NCBI GenBank assembly: GCA_028565635.1 | Contig: JAOXYB010088829.1 | Location: 7,120 to 22,339, forward strand | DNA from: Phoronis ovalis | Lineage: Eukaryota > Phoronida > Phoronidae | Length of the DNA: 15,220 nucleotides | Reading direction: 5' to 3' | Shown here: positions 12,001-15,220 of the stretch, piece after piece | How the letters are laid out: every line of letters starts with the position of its first letter | Position numbering within the stretch: position 1 is the first letter of the stretch | Position numbers and translations under genes: made by a program | The notes under the pieces: model-generated | The model's database searches: none | What the model saw: only the letters and a program-made list of their open reading frames with translations | What the model was told of the DNA's origin: nothing

Positions 12001-14855
12001 TAAACAGAAGTCAGCCATAATTGCAAATATTTATAGATACATTATACATGTTTTGCACAGATTTTTCAAAGATTGTCAGTTAGCATGATTTTAAATTAAT
12101 AGCCATATCAAAGCATTTTATGTCAGGTTATCTGTCACTTAAACTCCTATTTATAGCGATATCCTTTTTTTTTAAGAAACCTTTGGAATACTTACAATTC
12201 TTTTGGCAGACGAATTAGATGATTGTTTGTGATTGCCGATTTACCCGTACCAGTTGGGCCAACAAATAACAGTGGCTTCTCATGACTCAGGAATAGCTCA
12301 AGAAAGTATGACTGACGAGCTGTATCAGATGTCGGAATGATTAGCTCACTTGGCTGAAATAAAACAAAATATTATTTCAAGTAAAGGGACAAAAAGACTA
12401 TAAGCGAAAATGAGACAGTATGCACAGAAAGTGCATACAGATAGGTTTCAACTGAAAATTATGGTGACAGGATAAACAAAATATATTTTATATTTTAAAC
12501 CTTTTTTTCAAAAGTGCCATGAAAGAAAGGGAACCCACTGTAGAACATAAATGTAGAATAGTAACTCAAAAAGTTTAATATAAAACTGTTCTCATAAATT
12601 AGAAAATGATGGTTCAGAAAACACAAGAAAAGTTTTACTTGTGTCAAACACATCAAATCAGGCTTCACAAAATGTAATATAAATAATAATTATCCTGATT
12701 TAGGAATACATGTAGTTGGATACCTAATAGCAACATATTTTTAACTTGATAGTAAACATAAAAGCCATTATTATGCACTTCTTGTGTATATTATATTTTG
12801 GAGTTAAACACATAAATGAGATTAAAGATCACTGTTTTAACCTTAGCATCCTTGGGTATTGCATTAAGGGCTTTATCAATGGTGTCCATCCAGTCAGTCC
12901 ATTGTCCACTGGCCTTCTTCTCAAAGCAGTAGTCATAAATGGTGTTCCTTTCAGGAAATGAATTGCTCTACAAATAAAGTTAAGACCTGAAGTGTGTCAC
13001 CTGATGGTTGATACATAATTATACGCATCGCAATGACATAAACATCCAGTGCACTCAGGCAGTTCTATACATGTAACTGACTAGTATACTAAATTTTGTT
13101 ATATACGACATGAAAGTTTTGCTTGTGAAGGGAAGCTTGTCAGGTACATGTAATAGTATTGGATTGCTCAAGTTTTCTATTACTTTCTTTCATTATTAAA
13201 GCTTGCAGGCTACCAACACCTAGTGGACATATAAACTATACCATGTATTTTTCCGATCCACTAGATATCAGTTATTTCTTACCTTGGTTATCTTAATGCT
13301 CTTTGGTTTCGGATGCTCATCATTTAGACCACTGATTAGATTCCTAAAGAAGTGGTCAAATTTCTTGCGACTGTCACCTGCTAAAACACCGCCAACAGAC
13401 CAAACCAGACAGAACAGGAACAAACCTTGAAGCCATAACGTGATCTGAAAATAGCATCACAAAACAATTCTGTGTATCCTGTGAGTTGAAGTTAAAATTA
13501 AAAGAAATATTATTCATAGTTTAAAATGATCAGTCCATCTTCACAACATAAAGTCCAAATGATGCATACTGACTGACAAACAATGTTTTATTTAGTTCCC
13601 AAGATTGCTACAAAAATAATTATTAGTAAGTTATAATAATTAAAAAAAAAAATGTTTAAATATTTAAAAAAAATATTCAAGGACATATAATGTTGATTCT
13701 TAATTTATCTTGTCCTTCTGTTATCACATAAATATCATTGAGACCCTAACCTGTTGATCGCTCATGGTATCATGTCCTTCTGTTCCCGATAAACTGATTT
13801 CATCCAATAAACAGCTAAACATTGTCATCAATGAATGTGCCAAATGTAACTCTGATGTCTGCACCATCATCCTACATTCATGACGAATATAATAAAAACT
13901 TGGATCTAATAACCATTCAAATAAGTCATTCACATAATCTTTTTGTTCTTCGTTCAAATTTTGCGGCAATCCATACATCAAGTATGATTCTTTCAGAGGT
14001 CTCCAGCCGAGTTGATGAGGTTCAAAGTAGATCATACCACATCGACTAACGGTGGCTGGTGATGCTTGTTCCAGATCTGCTGGTTCGTATATTAGATTCA
14101 TGGTATTGCTCATCTGAATAATTTCACCACTCATCAAGCAGAGCTGAAATAAAAACGATAACAAATGAATTCTAAATATTCACACAGAATCATCCATATT
14201 TCAGTGCACTACTAAAGGAGCACAAGAAAGACTGCAATGAAATTTGAGCTCAAACTGCTTTGAAAACAATAAAAACTGGTTCTGTGCTCACTCACAACTA
14301 GGTTTTTGTATAATACTTAAACTTCCTATCCTGAAAATACTTTCACGCATTGCGCAATGAGTTTCAATTATTTAATAATTATATAAAAATTTTGGGTAAG
14401 CAGATTCTGAATATAATCAAATGCTGTCAGGTAACTTGAGGATGTTGCATGCTCAAAGTGAGCACAACAAATTCTTTGTCATATTTGGCCAACATTTTTA
14501 CCTTTTTATTATCATCTAACACAGTATTCATGTTTTCAATCCAGACAGCATCTACTGGTCCATCAAACAGAATCCACTTCCTGTCTGTGCTTGGGTTACT
14601 AGCATATTCCCTGAACGTATTTGCTAGGACTCCATCCGTCCATTCATGAGAGACTGGATCAAAGCATCCGTACAGTTGTCCCATAGTGATGGATTTTGGG
14701 TTAATAATCCGATATTGTACTTTATGTTCCTCCATCATTCCAGCAAGTTCAAGGTCATGTAAAGTGTCTGCTAAGATTTGGTATGACATTGTCTTGCCAG
14801 CCATTGGTTCCCCAACAACCATGAATCCGTGACGTACTAACATCATTTCATAAAC
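1..14855 (-). CDS. DNAH3: Axonemal inner-arm dynein heavy chain, motor-domain portion (25 exons, partial at both ends)
   Basis: This is the ATP-driven motor of an inner dynein arm, which slides doublet microtubules in cilia and flagella. Joined coding segments (minus strand): 14855-14502, 14143-13751, 13444-13283, 12967-12842, 12353-12196, 11962-11698, 11360-11175, 10651-10425, 9716-9507, 9196-9069, 8863-8739, 8360-8175, 6965-6798, 6572-6439, 6062-5900, 5743-5453, 5321-5104, 3855-3648, 3322-3062, 2684-2483, 2297-1990, 1642-1457, 1116-874, 513-353, 63-1. All introns are GT-AG and the frame is open throughout (1708 residues). Landmarks in order: AAA2 P-loop GEPMAGKT (15-22), AAA3 P-loop GPTGTGKS (377-384), AAA4 P-loop GIGGSGRQS (737-745), stalk and microtubule-binding tip (about 960-1290), AAA5 and strut (about 1300-1590), start of AAA6. 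Full-length family members are about 4000 residues, so this is roughly 40 percent. Neither start nor stop codon is in the window. No break or frameshift is seen. The family call is very secure; DNAH3 over DNAH12 or DNAH7 rests on remembered sequence and is moderately sure. Confidence 0.93.
353..513 (-). CDS. DNAH3: Exon 24: AAA6, first part
   Basis: It encodes residues 1635-1687 plus two bases of codon 1688 (Arg), with a TTTCAG acceptor and an AG|GTAAGC donor. [20 protein letters not shown] leads to [20 protein letters not shown] and [14 protein letters not shown]. The [14 protein letters not shown] motif is nearly invariant in the family. Confidence 0.95.
874..1116 (-). CDS. DNAH3: Exon 23: strut return helix and entry to AAA6
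   Basis: It encodes residues 1554-1634 in phase 0, with a TCTTAG acceptor and a CAG|GTATGT donor. [20 protein letters not shown] and [20 protein letters not shown] form the second strut helix. [20 protein letters not shown] and [20 protein letters not shown] enter AAA6. All are family hallmarks. Confidence 0.95.
1457..1642 (-). CDS. DNAH3: Exon 22: AAA5 end and strut (buttress) helix
   Basis: It encodes residues 1492-1553 in phase 0, with a TTACAG acceptor and a CAG|GTATTT donor. [20 protein letters not shown] is followed by a charged helix, [20 protein letters not shown] to [19 protein letters not shown]. In dynein structures this helix is the strut, which leaves AAA5 and braces the stalk, passing nucleotide signals to the tip. 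Confidence 0.95.
1990..2297 (-). CDS. DNAH3: Exon 21: AAA5, central part
   Basis: It completes codon 1389 and encodes residues 1390-1491, ending in phase 0, with a TTGCAG acceptor and an AAG|GTAAGA donor. It reads [20 protein letters not shown], then [49 protein letters not shown] and [18 protein letters not shown]. It is the most conserved run of AAA5 and is intact. Confidence 0.97.
2483..2684 (-). CDS. DNAH3: Exon 20: AAA5
   Basis: It encodes residues 1322-1388 plus the first base of codon 1389 (Gly), with a TTACAG acceptor and a G|GTATCT donor. [18 protein letters not shown] leads to [20 protein letters not shown] and [13 protein letters not shown]. The [11 protein letters not shown] and [13 protein letters not shown] patterns are nearly invariant AAA5 sequence. 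Confidence 0.96.
2685..3061 (-). other. Intron 19
   Basis: This 377-base intron separates exons 19 and 20. The plus strand is open across 2805-3005, but the reading resembles nothing known to me and is probably chance. No repeat or coding segment is supported. Confidence 0.65.
3062..3322 (-). CDS. DNAH3: Exon 19: stalk coiled coil 2 to start of AAA5
   Basis: It encodes residues 1235-1321 in phase 0, with a TTTCAG acceptor and an AAT|GTGAGT donor. [20 protein letters not shown] and [20 protein letters not shown] are heptad-like. They are followed by [10 protein letters not shown], the conserved stalk exit, then [20 protein letters not shown], which opens AAA5. The [10 protein letters not shown] start is one of the points that looks more like DNAH3 than DNAH7 from memory. 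Confidence 0.95.
3648..3855 (-). CDS. DNAH3: Exon 18: last tip helices and stalk coiled coil 2
   Basis: It completes codon 1165 and encodes residues 1166-1234, ending in phase 0. [20 protein letters not shown] and [20 protein letters not shown] are the classic last helix of the tip, followed by [20 protein letters not shown], the start of coiled coil 2. The acceptor is CTTTTAG. The donor GAG|GTCCGT is weak (pyrimidines at +3 and +4) but is the only GT that keeps the frame into exon 19. The 1248-base intron before it is the longest in the window. Confidence 0.92.
3856..5103 (-). other. Intron 17 (longest)
   Basis: This 1248-base intron interrupts the microtubule-binding domain between exons 17 and 18. 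It contains the 36-base candidate cassette exon at 3951-3916. A plus-strand open stretch at 4040-4312 matches no family that I recognise. The rest is AT-rich without a visible repeat. Confidence 0.65.
3916..3951 (-). other. Candidate 36-base cassette exon in the microtubule-binding domain
   Basis: The segment is preceded by a T-rich tract ending GTTACCCCAG and followed by a strong GTGAGT donor. It is exactly 12 codons long, and in the phase of the surrounding intron (two bases, then one) it has no stop: with the split codons it would read [13 protein letters not shown] between IRD and YITNPEF. The known family sequence runs directly from exon 17 to exon 18, so this would be an optional insert. 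It may be chance. Confidence 0.3.
5104..5321 (-). CDS. DNAH3: Exon 17: microtubule-binding domain
   Basis: It encodes residues 1093-1164 plus two bases of codon 1165 (Lys), with a TTTCAG acceptor and an AA|GTAAGT donor. It reads [20 protein letters not shown], then [40 protein letters not shown] and IIKKIRDK. These are the tip helices that contact tubulin. The donor overlaps a second GT four bases further on, but using that one would add an immediate TAA stop. Confidence 0.96.
5453..5743 (-). CDS. DNAH3: Exon 16: stalk coiled coil 1 to start of microtubule-binding tip
   Basis: It encodes residues 996-1092 in phase 0, with a CCACAG acceptor and an AAG|GTAAAT donor. It is a long amphipathic helix rich in Glu, Lys and Ala ([20 protein letters not shown] through [20 protein letters not shown]). 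It ends with [17 protein letters not shown], the conserved end of coiled coil 1 and first helix of the tip. Confidence 0.96.
5900..6062 (-). CDS. DNAH3: Exon 15: base of stalk, coiled coil 1
   Basis: It completes codon 941 and encodes residues 942-995, ending in phase 0, with a TTTCAG acceptor and a CAG|GTAATT donor. [20 protein letters not shown] is the conserved junction from AAA4 into the stalk. It is followed by [16 protein letters not shown], the first heptads of coiled coil 1. Confidence 0.95.
6439..6572 (-). CDS. DNAH3: Exon 14: AAA4 small domain
   Basis: It encodes residues 897-940 plus two bases of codon 941 (Arg), with a CTTAAG acceptor and an AG|GTTAGT donor. [20 protein letters not shown] leads to [28 protein letters not shown] is the usual continuation after TIDWFQ. 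This helical part leads to the base of the stalk. Confidence 0.93.
6798..6965 (-). CDS. DNAH3: Exon 13: AAA4 sensor 1 region
   Basis: It encodes residues 841-896 in phase 0, with a TTTTAG acceptor and a CAG|GTAAAT donor. [20 protein letters not shown] is followed by [20 protein letters not shown] and NCCTIDWFQ. The [13 protein letters not shown] and CCTIDWF motifs are nearly invariant in axonemal heavy chains. The exon follows a 1.2 kb intron. Confidence 0.96.
6966..8174 (-). other. Intron 12 (long)
   Basis: This 1209-base intron lies between exons 12 and 13, at a loop of the AAA4 module. It is AT-rich and I find no second gene or intact mobile element. It contains one short segment (7641-7609) flanked by splice-like signals and open in the gene's frame, discussed as a weak cassette-exon candidate. 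Confidence 0.65.
8175..8360 (-). CDS. DNAH3: Exon 12: AAA4 Walker B region
   Basis: It encodes residues 779-840 in phase 0, with a TTACAG acceptor and a GAG|GTAAAA donor. The reading is [20 protein letters not shown], then [20 protein letters not shown], ending [18 protein letters not shown] (792-802) is the AAA4 Walker B equivalent, and [11 protein letters not shown] is a family signature. Confidence 0.94.
8739..8863 (-). CDS. DNAH3: Exon 11: AAA4 P-loop
   Basis: It completes codon 737 and encodes residues 738-778, ending in phase 0, with a CGTAG acceptor and an AGG|GTATTG donor. The P-loop reads GIGGSGRQS (737-745). The usual Walker A lysine is arginine, as in most axonemal heavy chains at AAA4. 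It continues [20 protein letters not shown] and ends REDLKR. Confidence 0.94.
9069..9196 (-). CDS. DNAH3: Exon 10: AAA4 lead-in helix
   Basis: It completes codon 694, encodes residues 695-736 and gives the first base of codon 737, with a TTTGCAG acceptor and a G|GTGAGT donor. It reads [20 protein letters not shown] and then [20 protein letters not shown], the standard approach to the AAA4 nucleotide site. The P-loop's first glycine codon is split across the next intron. Confidence 0.94.
9197..9506 (-). other. Intron 9
   Basis: This 310-base intron has a small inverted repeat, AGCCAC and GTGGCT, around 9325-9343. The minus strand there reads AAAGATGGTGGCTCC, similar in style to the piece in intron 8. 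Nothing else is recognised. Confidence 0.5.
9507..9716 (-). CDS. DNAH3: Exon 9: variable segment before the AAA4 P-loop
   Basis: It completes codon 624 and encodes residues 625-693 plus two bases of codon 694 (Gly), with a TTTTCAG acceptor and a GG|GTAGGT donor. It reads [19 protein letters not shown] onward, with [20 protein letters not shown] near the end. This is a less conserved helical stretch, but FFGDYM..P and YDEV..L..L match the family pattern before AAA4. Frame and splice signals agree on both sides. Confidence 0.9.
9717..10424 (-). other. Intron 8
   Basis: This 708-base intron separates exons 8 and 9. It holds AAGATGGCG and AGAGGGCGCTACTAT near 10003-10035 and AAAATGGTGACC near 10226-10237, which are locally GC-richer than their surroundings and look like pieces of an old mobile element. 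No open coding segment joins in frame. I cannot name the element. Confidence 0.5.
10425..10651 (-). CDS. DNAH3: Exon 8: AAA3 small domain to start of AAA4
   Basis: It encodes residues 549-623 plus two bases of codon 624 (Arg), with a TTTCAG acceptor and an AG|GTAGGT donor. It carries the family signature [20 protein letters not shown], then [17 protein letters not shown]. The two leading ATG codons are internal methionines, not a start site: the frame continues from exon 7 (RLGK) into them. Confidence 0.94.
10652..11174 (-). other. Intron 7 with tRNA-like fragment
   Basis: This 523-base intron lies between exons 7 and 8. Its 5' part (11111-11152) resembles a decayed tRNA-derived promoter, listed separately. 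The plus strand is open over much of 10781-11137, but that reading resembles no family that I know and is probably chance. Confidence 0.65.
11111..11152 (-). repeat. Possible tRNA-derived SINE head, decayed
   Basis: On the minus strand, TAGTGTAGTGG (11148-11138) fits the RNA polymerase III A box pattern of tRNA D arms and is followed by CTAGAGG. AATTCGAGTTC (11125-11115) resembles the B box GGTTCGANTCC with three differences, preceded by GGTTGTT as in T arms. The two boxes start only 23 bases apart, so the anticodon arm seems deleted. That rules out a working tRNA but suits a broken SINE copy. Confidence 0.35.
11175..11360 (-). CDS. DNAH3: Exon 7: AAA3 sensor loop and arginine finger
   Basis: It encodes residues 487-548 in phase 0, with a TTTCAG acceptor and an AAG|GTAAGA donor. 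It begins [20 protein letters not shown], the near-invariant sensor loop of axonemal AAA3, followed by [12 protein letters not shown] and [14 protein letters not shown]. The loop glycines at 493-498 and the RFTRH segment are intact. The join from exon 6 (FLADV to LFVSAMG) fits the family. Confidence 0.95.
11698..11962 (-). CDS. DNAH3: Exon 6: AAA3 Walker B
   Basis: It completes codon 398 and encodes residues 399-486, ending in phase 0, with a CTCCAG acceptor and a GTG|GTAAGC donor. It carries [20 protein letters not shown], then the Walker B segment [11 protein letters not shown] (439-449), then [20 protein letters not shown]. The second acidic residue in the Walker B is Asp rather than Glu, which is usual in axonemal AAA3. 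Confidence 0.95.
12196..12353 (-). CDS. DNAH3: Exon 5: AAA3 P-loop
   Basis: It encodes residues 346-397 plus two bases of codon 398, with a TTTCAG acceptor and a TT|GTAAGT donor. [17 protein letters not shown] leads into [17 protein letters not shown], with the Walker A GPTGTGKS at 377-384. The lysine and serine are intact, so AAA3 should bind nucleotide. Nucleotide state at AAA3 gates motor release from the microtubule in studied dyneins. Codon 398 (Leu) is split with exon 6. Confidence 0.95.
12354..12841 (-). other. Intron 4
   Basis: This 488-base intron contains the perfect hairpin at 12418-12438 and a TACATGTA at 12707-12714. Otherwise it is AT-rich without recognisable features. Confidence 0.7.
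12418..12438. repeat. Perfect 8-base inverted repeat with 5-base loop
   Basis: GTATGCAC and GTGCATAC are exact reverse complements separated by AGAAA, so a tight stem-loop can form in either strand. It lies within intron 4. No terminator role applies in a eukaryotic intron. It may be chance or a relic of an inverted-repeat element. Confidence 0.8.
12842..12967 (-). CDS. DNAH3: Exon 4: lead-in to AAA3
   Basis: It encodes 42 residues (304-345) in phase 0, with a TTTGTAG acceptor and an AAG|GTTAAA donor. It reads [20 protein letters not shown] and ends NAIPKDAK. The [10 protein letters not shown] pattern is the family's FP..GTVYDF motif just before AAA3. A second AG lies two bases into the exon, but using it would break the frame, so the first AG is chosen. 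Confidence 0.92.
12968..13282 (-). other. Intron 3
   Basis: This 315-base intron carries two copies of TACATGTA (13068-13075 and 13145-13152). It also has an 8-base inverted repeat, CTAGTGGA (13220-13227) with TCCACTAG (13257-13264), ending just inside the donor of exon 3. No coding segment is seen. Confidence 0.7.
13283..13444 (-). CDS. DNAH3: Exon 3: AAA2-AAA3 connecting helices
   Basis: It encodes 54 residues (250-303) in phase 0, with a TTTCAG acceptor and an AAG|GTAAGA donor. It reads [20 protein letters not shown] and then [15 protein letters not shown], ending KSIKITK. The hydrophobic [12 protein letters not shown] is the buried helix of the AAA2 small domain in this family, not a membrane segment. 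It was found by frame continuity and family pattern and is too short to stand out as an open frame. Confidence 0.93.
13445..14501 (-). other. Introns 1 and 2 (14501-14144 and 13750-13445)
   Basis: These two introns (358 and 306 bases) flank exon 2. The first holds nothing that I recognise. The second contains a low-complexity run of A and T around 13615-13680, including a stretch of at least ten A; I see no gene or mobile element in it. Confidence 0.7.
13751..14143 (-). CDS. DNAH3: Exon 2: AAA2 sensor region and small domain
   Basis: It encodes 131 residues (119-249) in phase 0 at both ends, with a TTTCAG acceptor and a CAG|GTTAGG donor. It starts [11 protein letters not shown] and carries the conserved [19 protein letters not shown], the AAA2 sensor and arginine-finger region seen in nearly all dynein heavy chains. 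The rest ([12 protein letters not shown] onward) is helical and less conserved, ending near [20 protein letters not shown]. The join to exon 1 (DDNKK to LCLMSG) matches the family without gap. Confidence 0.95.
14502..14855 (-). CDS. DNAH3: Exon 1 of the window: AAA2 P-loop and Walker B
   Basis: It encodes 118 residues (1-118) in phase 0, between an ACATAG acceptor and an AAG|GTAAAA donor. It opens with [11 protein letters not shown], the usual lead-in to dynein AAA2. The Walker A is GEPMAGKT (15-22), and the Walker B segment WILFDGPVD is at 94-102, followed by [13 protein letters not shown]. The Walker B has DG where a hydrolysing AAA module would have DE. This fits the family rule that AAA2 binds nucleotide without hydrolysing it. 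The stretch [20 protein letters not shown] (53-71) is strongly conserved in axonemal heavy chains. Confidence 0.95.
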
Positions 14856-15220
14856 CTATGTGTAAAAACAATAGATGAAATGAAGCAACTCAAACAGCAA
14901 AGATGCATAATATGCCAAAAAAATAAATGAACACACAGTTCAAGTTGCAAAATAGCTCTTAATTAATCGTGGATATCCACTATGGTGTCCTCCCACAATA
15001 GCAATGTTTGCGTACAATACTACATGATCAATAGCTACTCTTTTGTGTATTTTTGTAGTTACTGTACTTAATTTGATTTTGTATTTCAGGAGCACCAACA
15101 TTTACAGTGAAACACAGTAATGCATGACAAAAGCAGGAAGACAGGATGTGTCAACAAAGACAAATAGAAATGTGATAAACCTAAGCTACTTGGACTAGTT
15201 AATGCACCACTTTTATATAT
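14856..15220 (-). other. Intron fragment upstream of exon 1
   Basis: These 365 bases end in a good acceptor (TTACACATAG) before exon 1 and hold no coding segment that I can join in frame. They are AT-rich and contain no repeat that I recognise. The upstream exon encoding the end of AAA1 must lie beyond 15220. Confidence 0.75.

Noticed and set aside
12746-12961. Plus-strand open stretch opposite exon 4
   Set aside because: Much of it is the antisense of a real exon, so its openness is a shadow.
12965-12969. Alternative acceptor two bases inside exon 4 (TAGAG)
   Set aside because: Using the second AG would shift the frame; the first gives a family-like in-frame join.
13615-13680. Poly-A and AT-rich run as a retroposon tail
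   Set aside because: There is no element body, duplication or recognisable ends beside it; simple low complexity explains it.
1-15220. A bacterial-type system, CRISPR array, operon or insertion sequence
   Set aside because: The content is a spliced animal gene with GT-AG introns; no direct-repeat array, Shine-Dalgarno pattern or transposase was seen.

Overview
The window is one internal stretch of a single spliced animal gene, read entirely on the minus strand. It encodes the motor of an axonemal inner-arm dynein heavy chain. I join 25 coding exons between 14855 and 1. The 24 introns between them are all GT-AG, and the reading frame stays open across every junction, giving 5126 coding bases (1708 complete codons plus two bases). 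Both ends are open: the tail, linker and AAA1 lie upstream beyond 15220, and the rest of AAA6, AAA-C and the C-terminal domain lie downstream beyond position 1. Residue numbers below refer to this 1708-residue fragment.

The organism is an animal with motile cilia or flagella and an AT-rich genome. Introns are compact, mostly 130-530 bases, with two of about 1.2 kb. The standard genetic code fits. The octamer TACATGTA occurs four times in introns, which I associate loosely with molluscs; this is only a weak hint. From remembered paralogues, the protein looks closest to DNAH3, with DNAH12 and DNAH7 as the next nearest; I could not run a search.

Layout from the gene's 5' side (high coordinates) to its 3' side: AAA2 (exons 1-3, 14855-13283); AAA3 (exons 4-7, 12967-11175); AAA4 (exons 8-14, 10651-6439); stalk coiled coil 1 (exons 15-16, 6062-5453); microtubule-binding tip (end of exon 16, exon 17, start of exon 18); stalk coiled coil 2 (exons 18-19, 3855-3062); AAA5 with its strut helices (exons 19-23, 3322-874); start of AAA6 (exons 23-25, 1116-1). 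Together these parts make most of the ring that binds and hydrolyses ATP, and the stalk that grips the neighbouring doublet microtubule, so the product drives ciliary or flagellar bending.

I see no second gene, RNA gene, CRISPR array or intact mobile element. The introns hold possible extras. The most interesting is a well-flanked, in-frame 36-base candidate cassette exon (3951-3916) that would add 12 residues to the microtubule-binding tip. There is also a weaker 33-base candidate in the AAA4 region (7641-7609), a decayed tRNA-like (SINE-type) fragment near 11115-11148, and a perfect short hairpin at 12418-12438.
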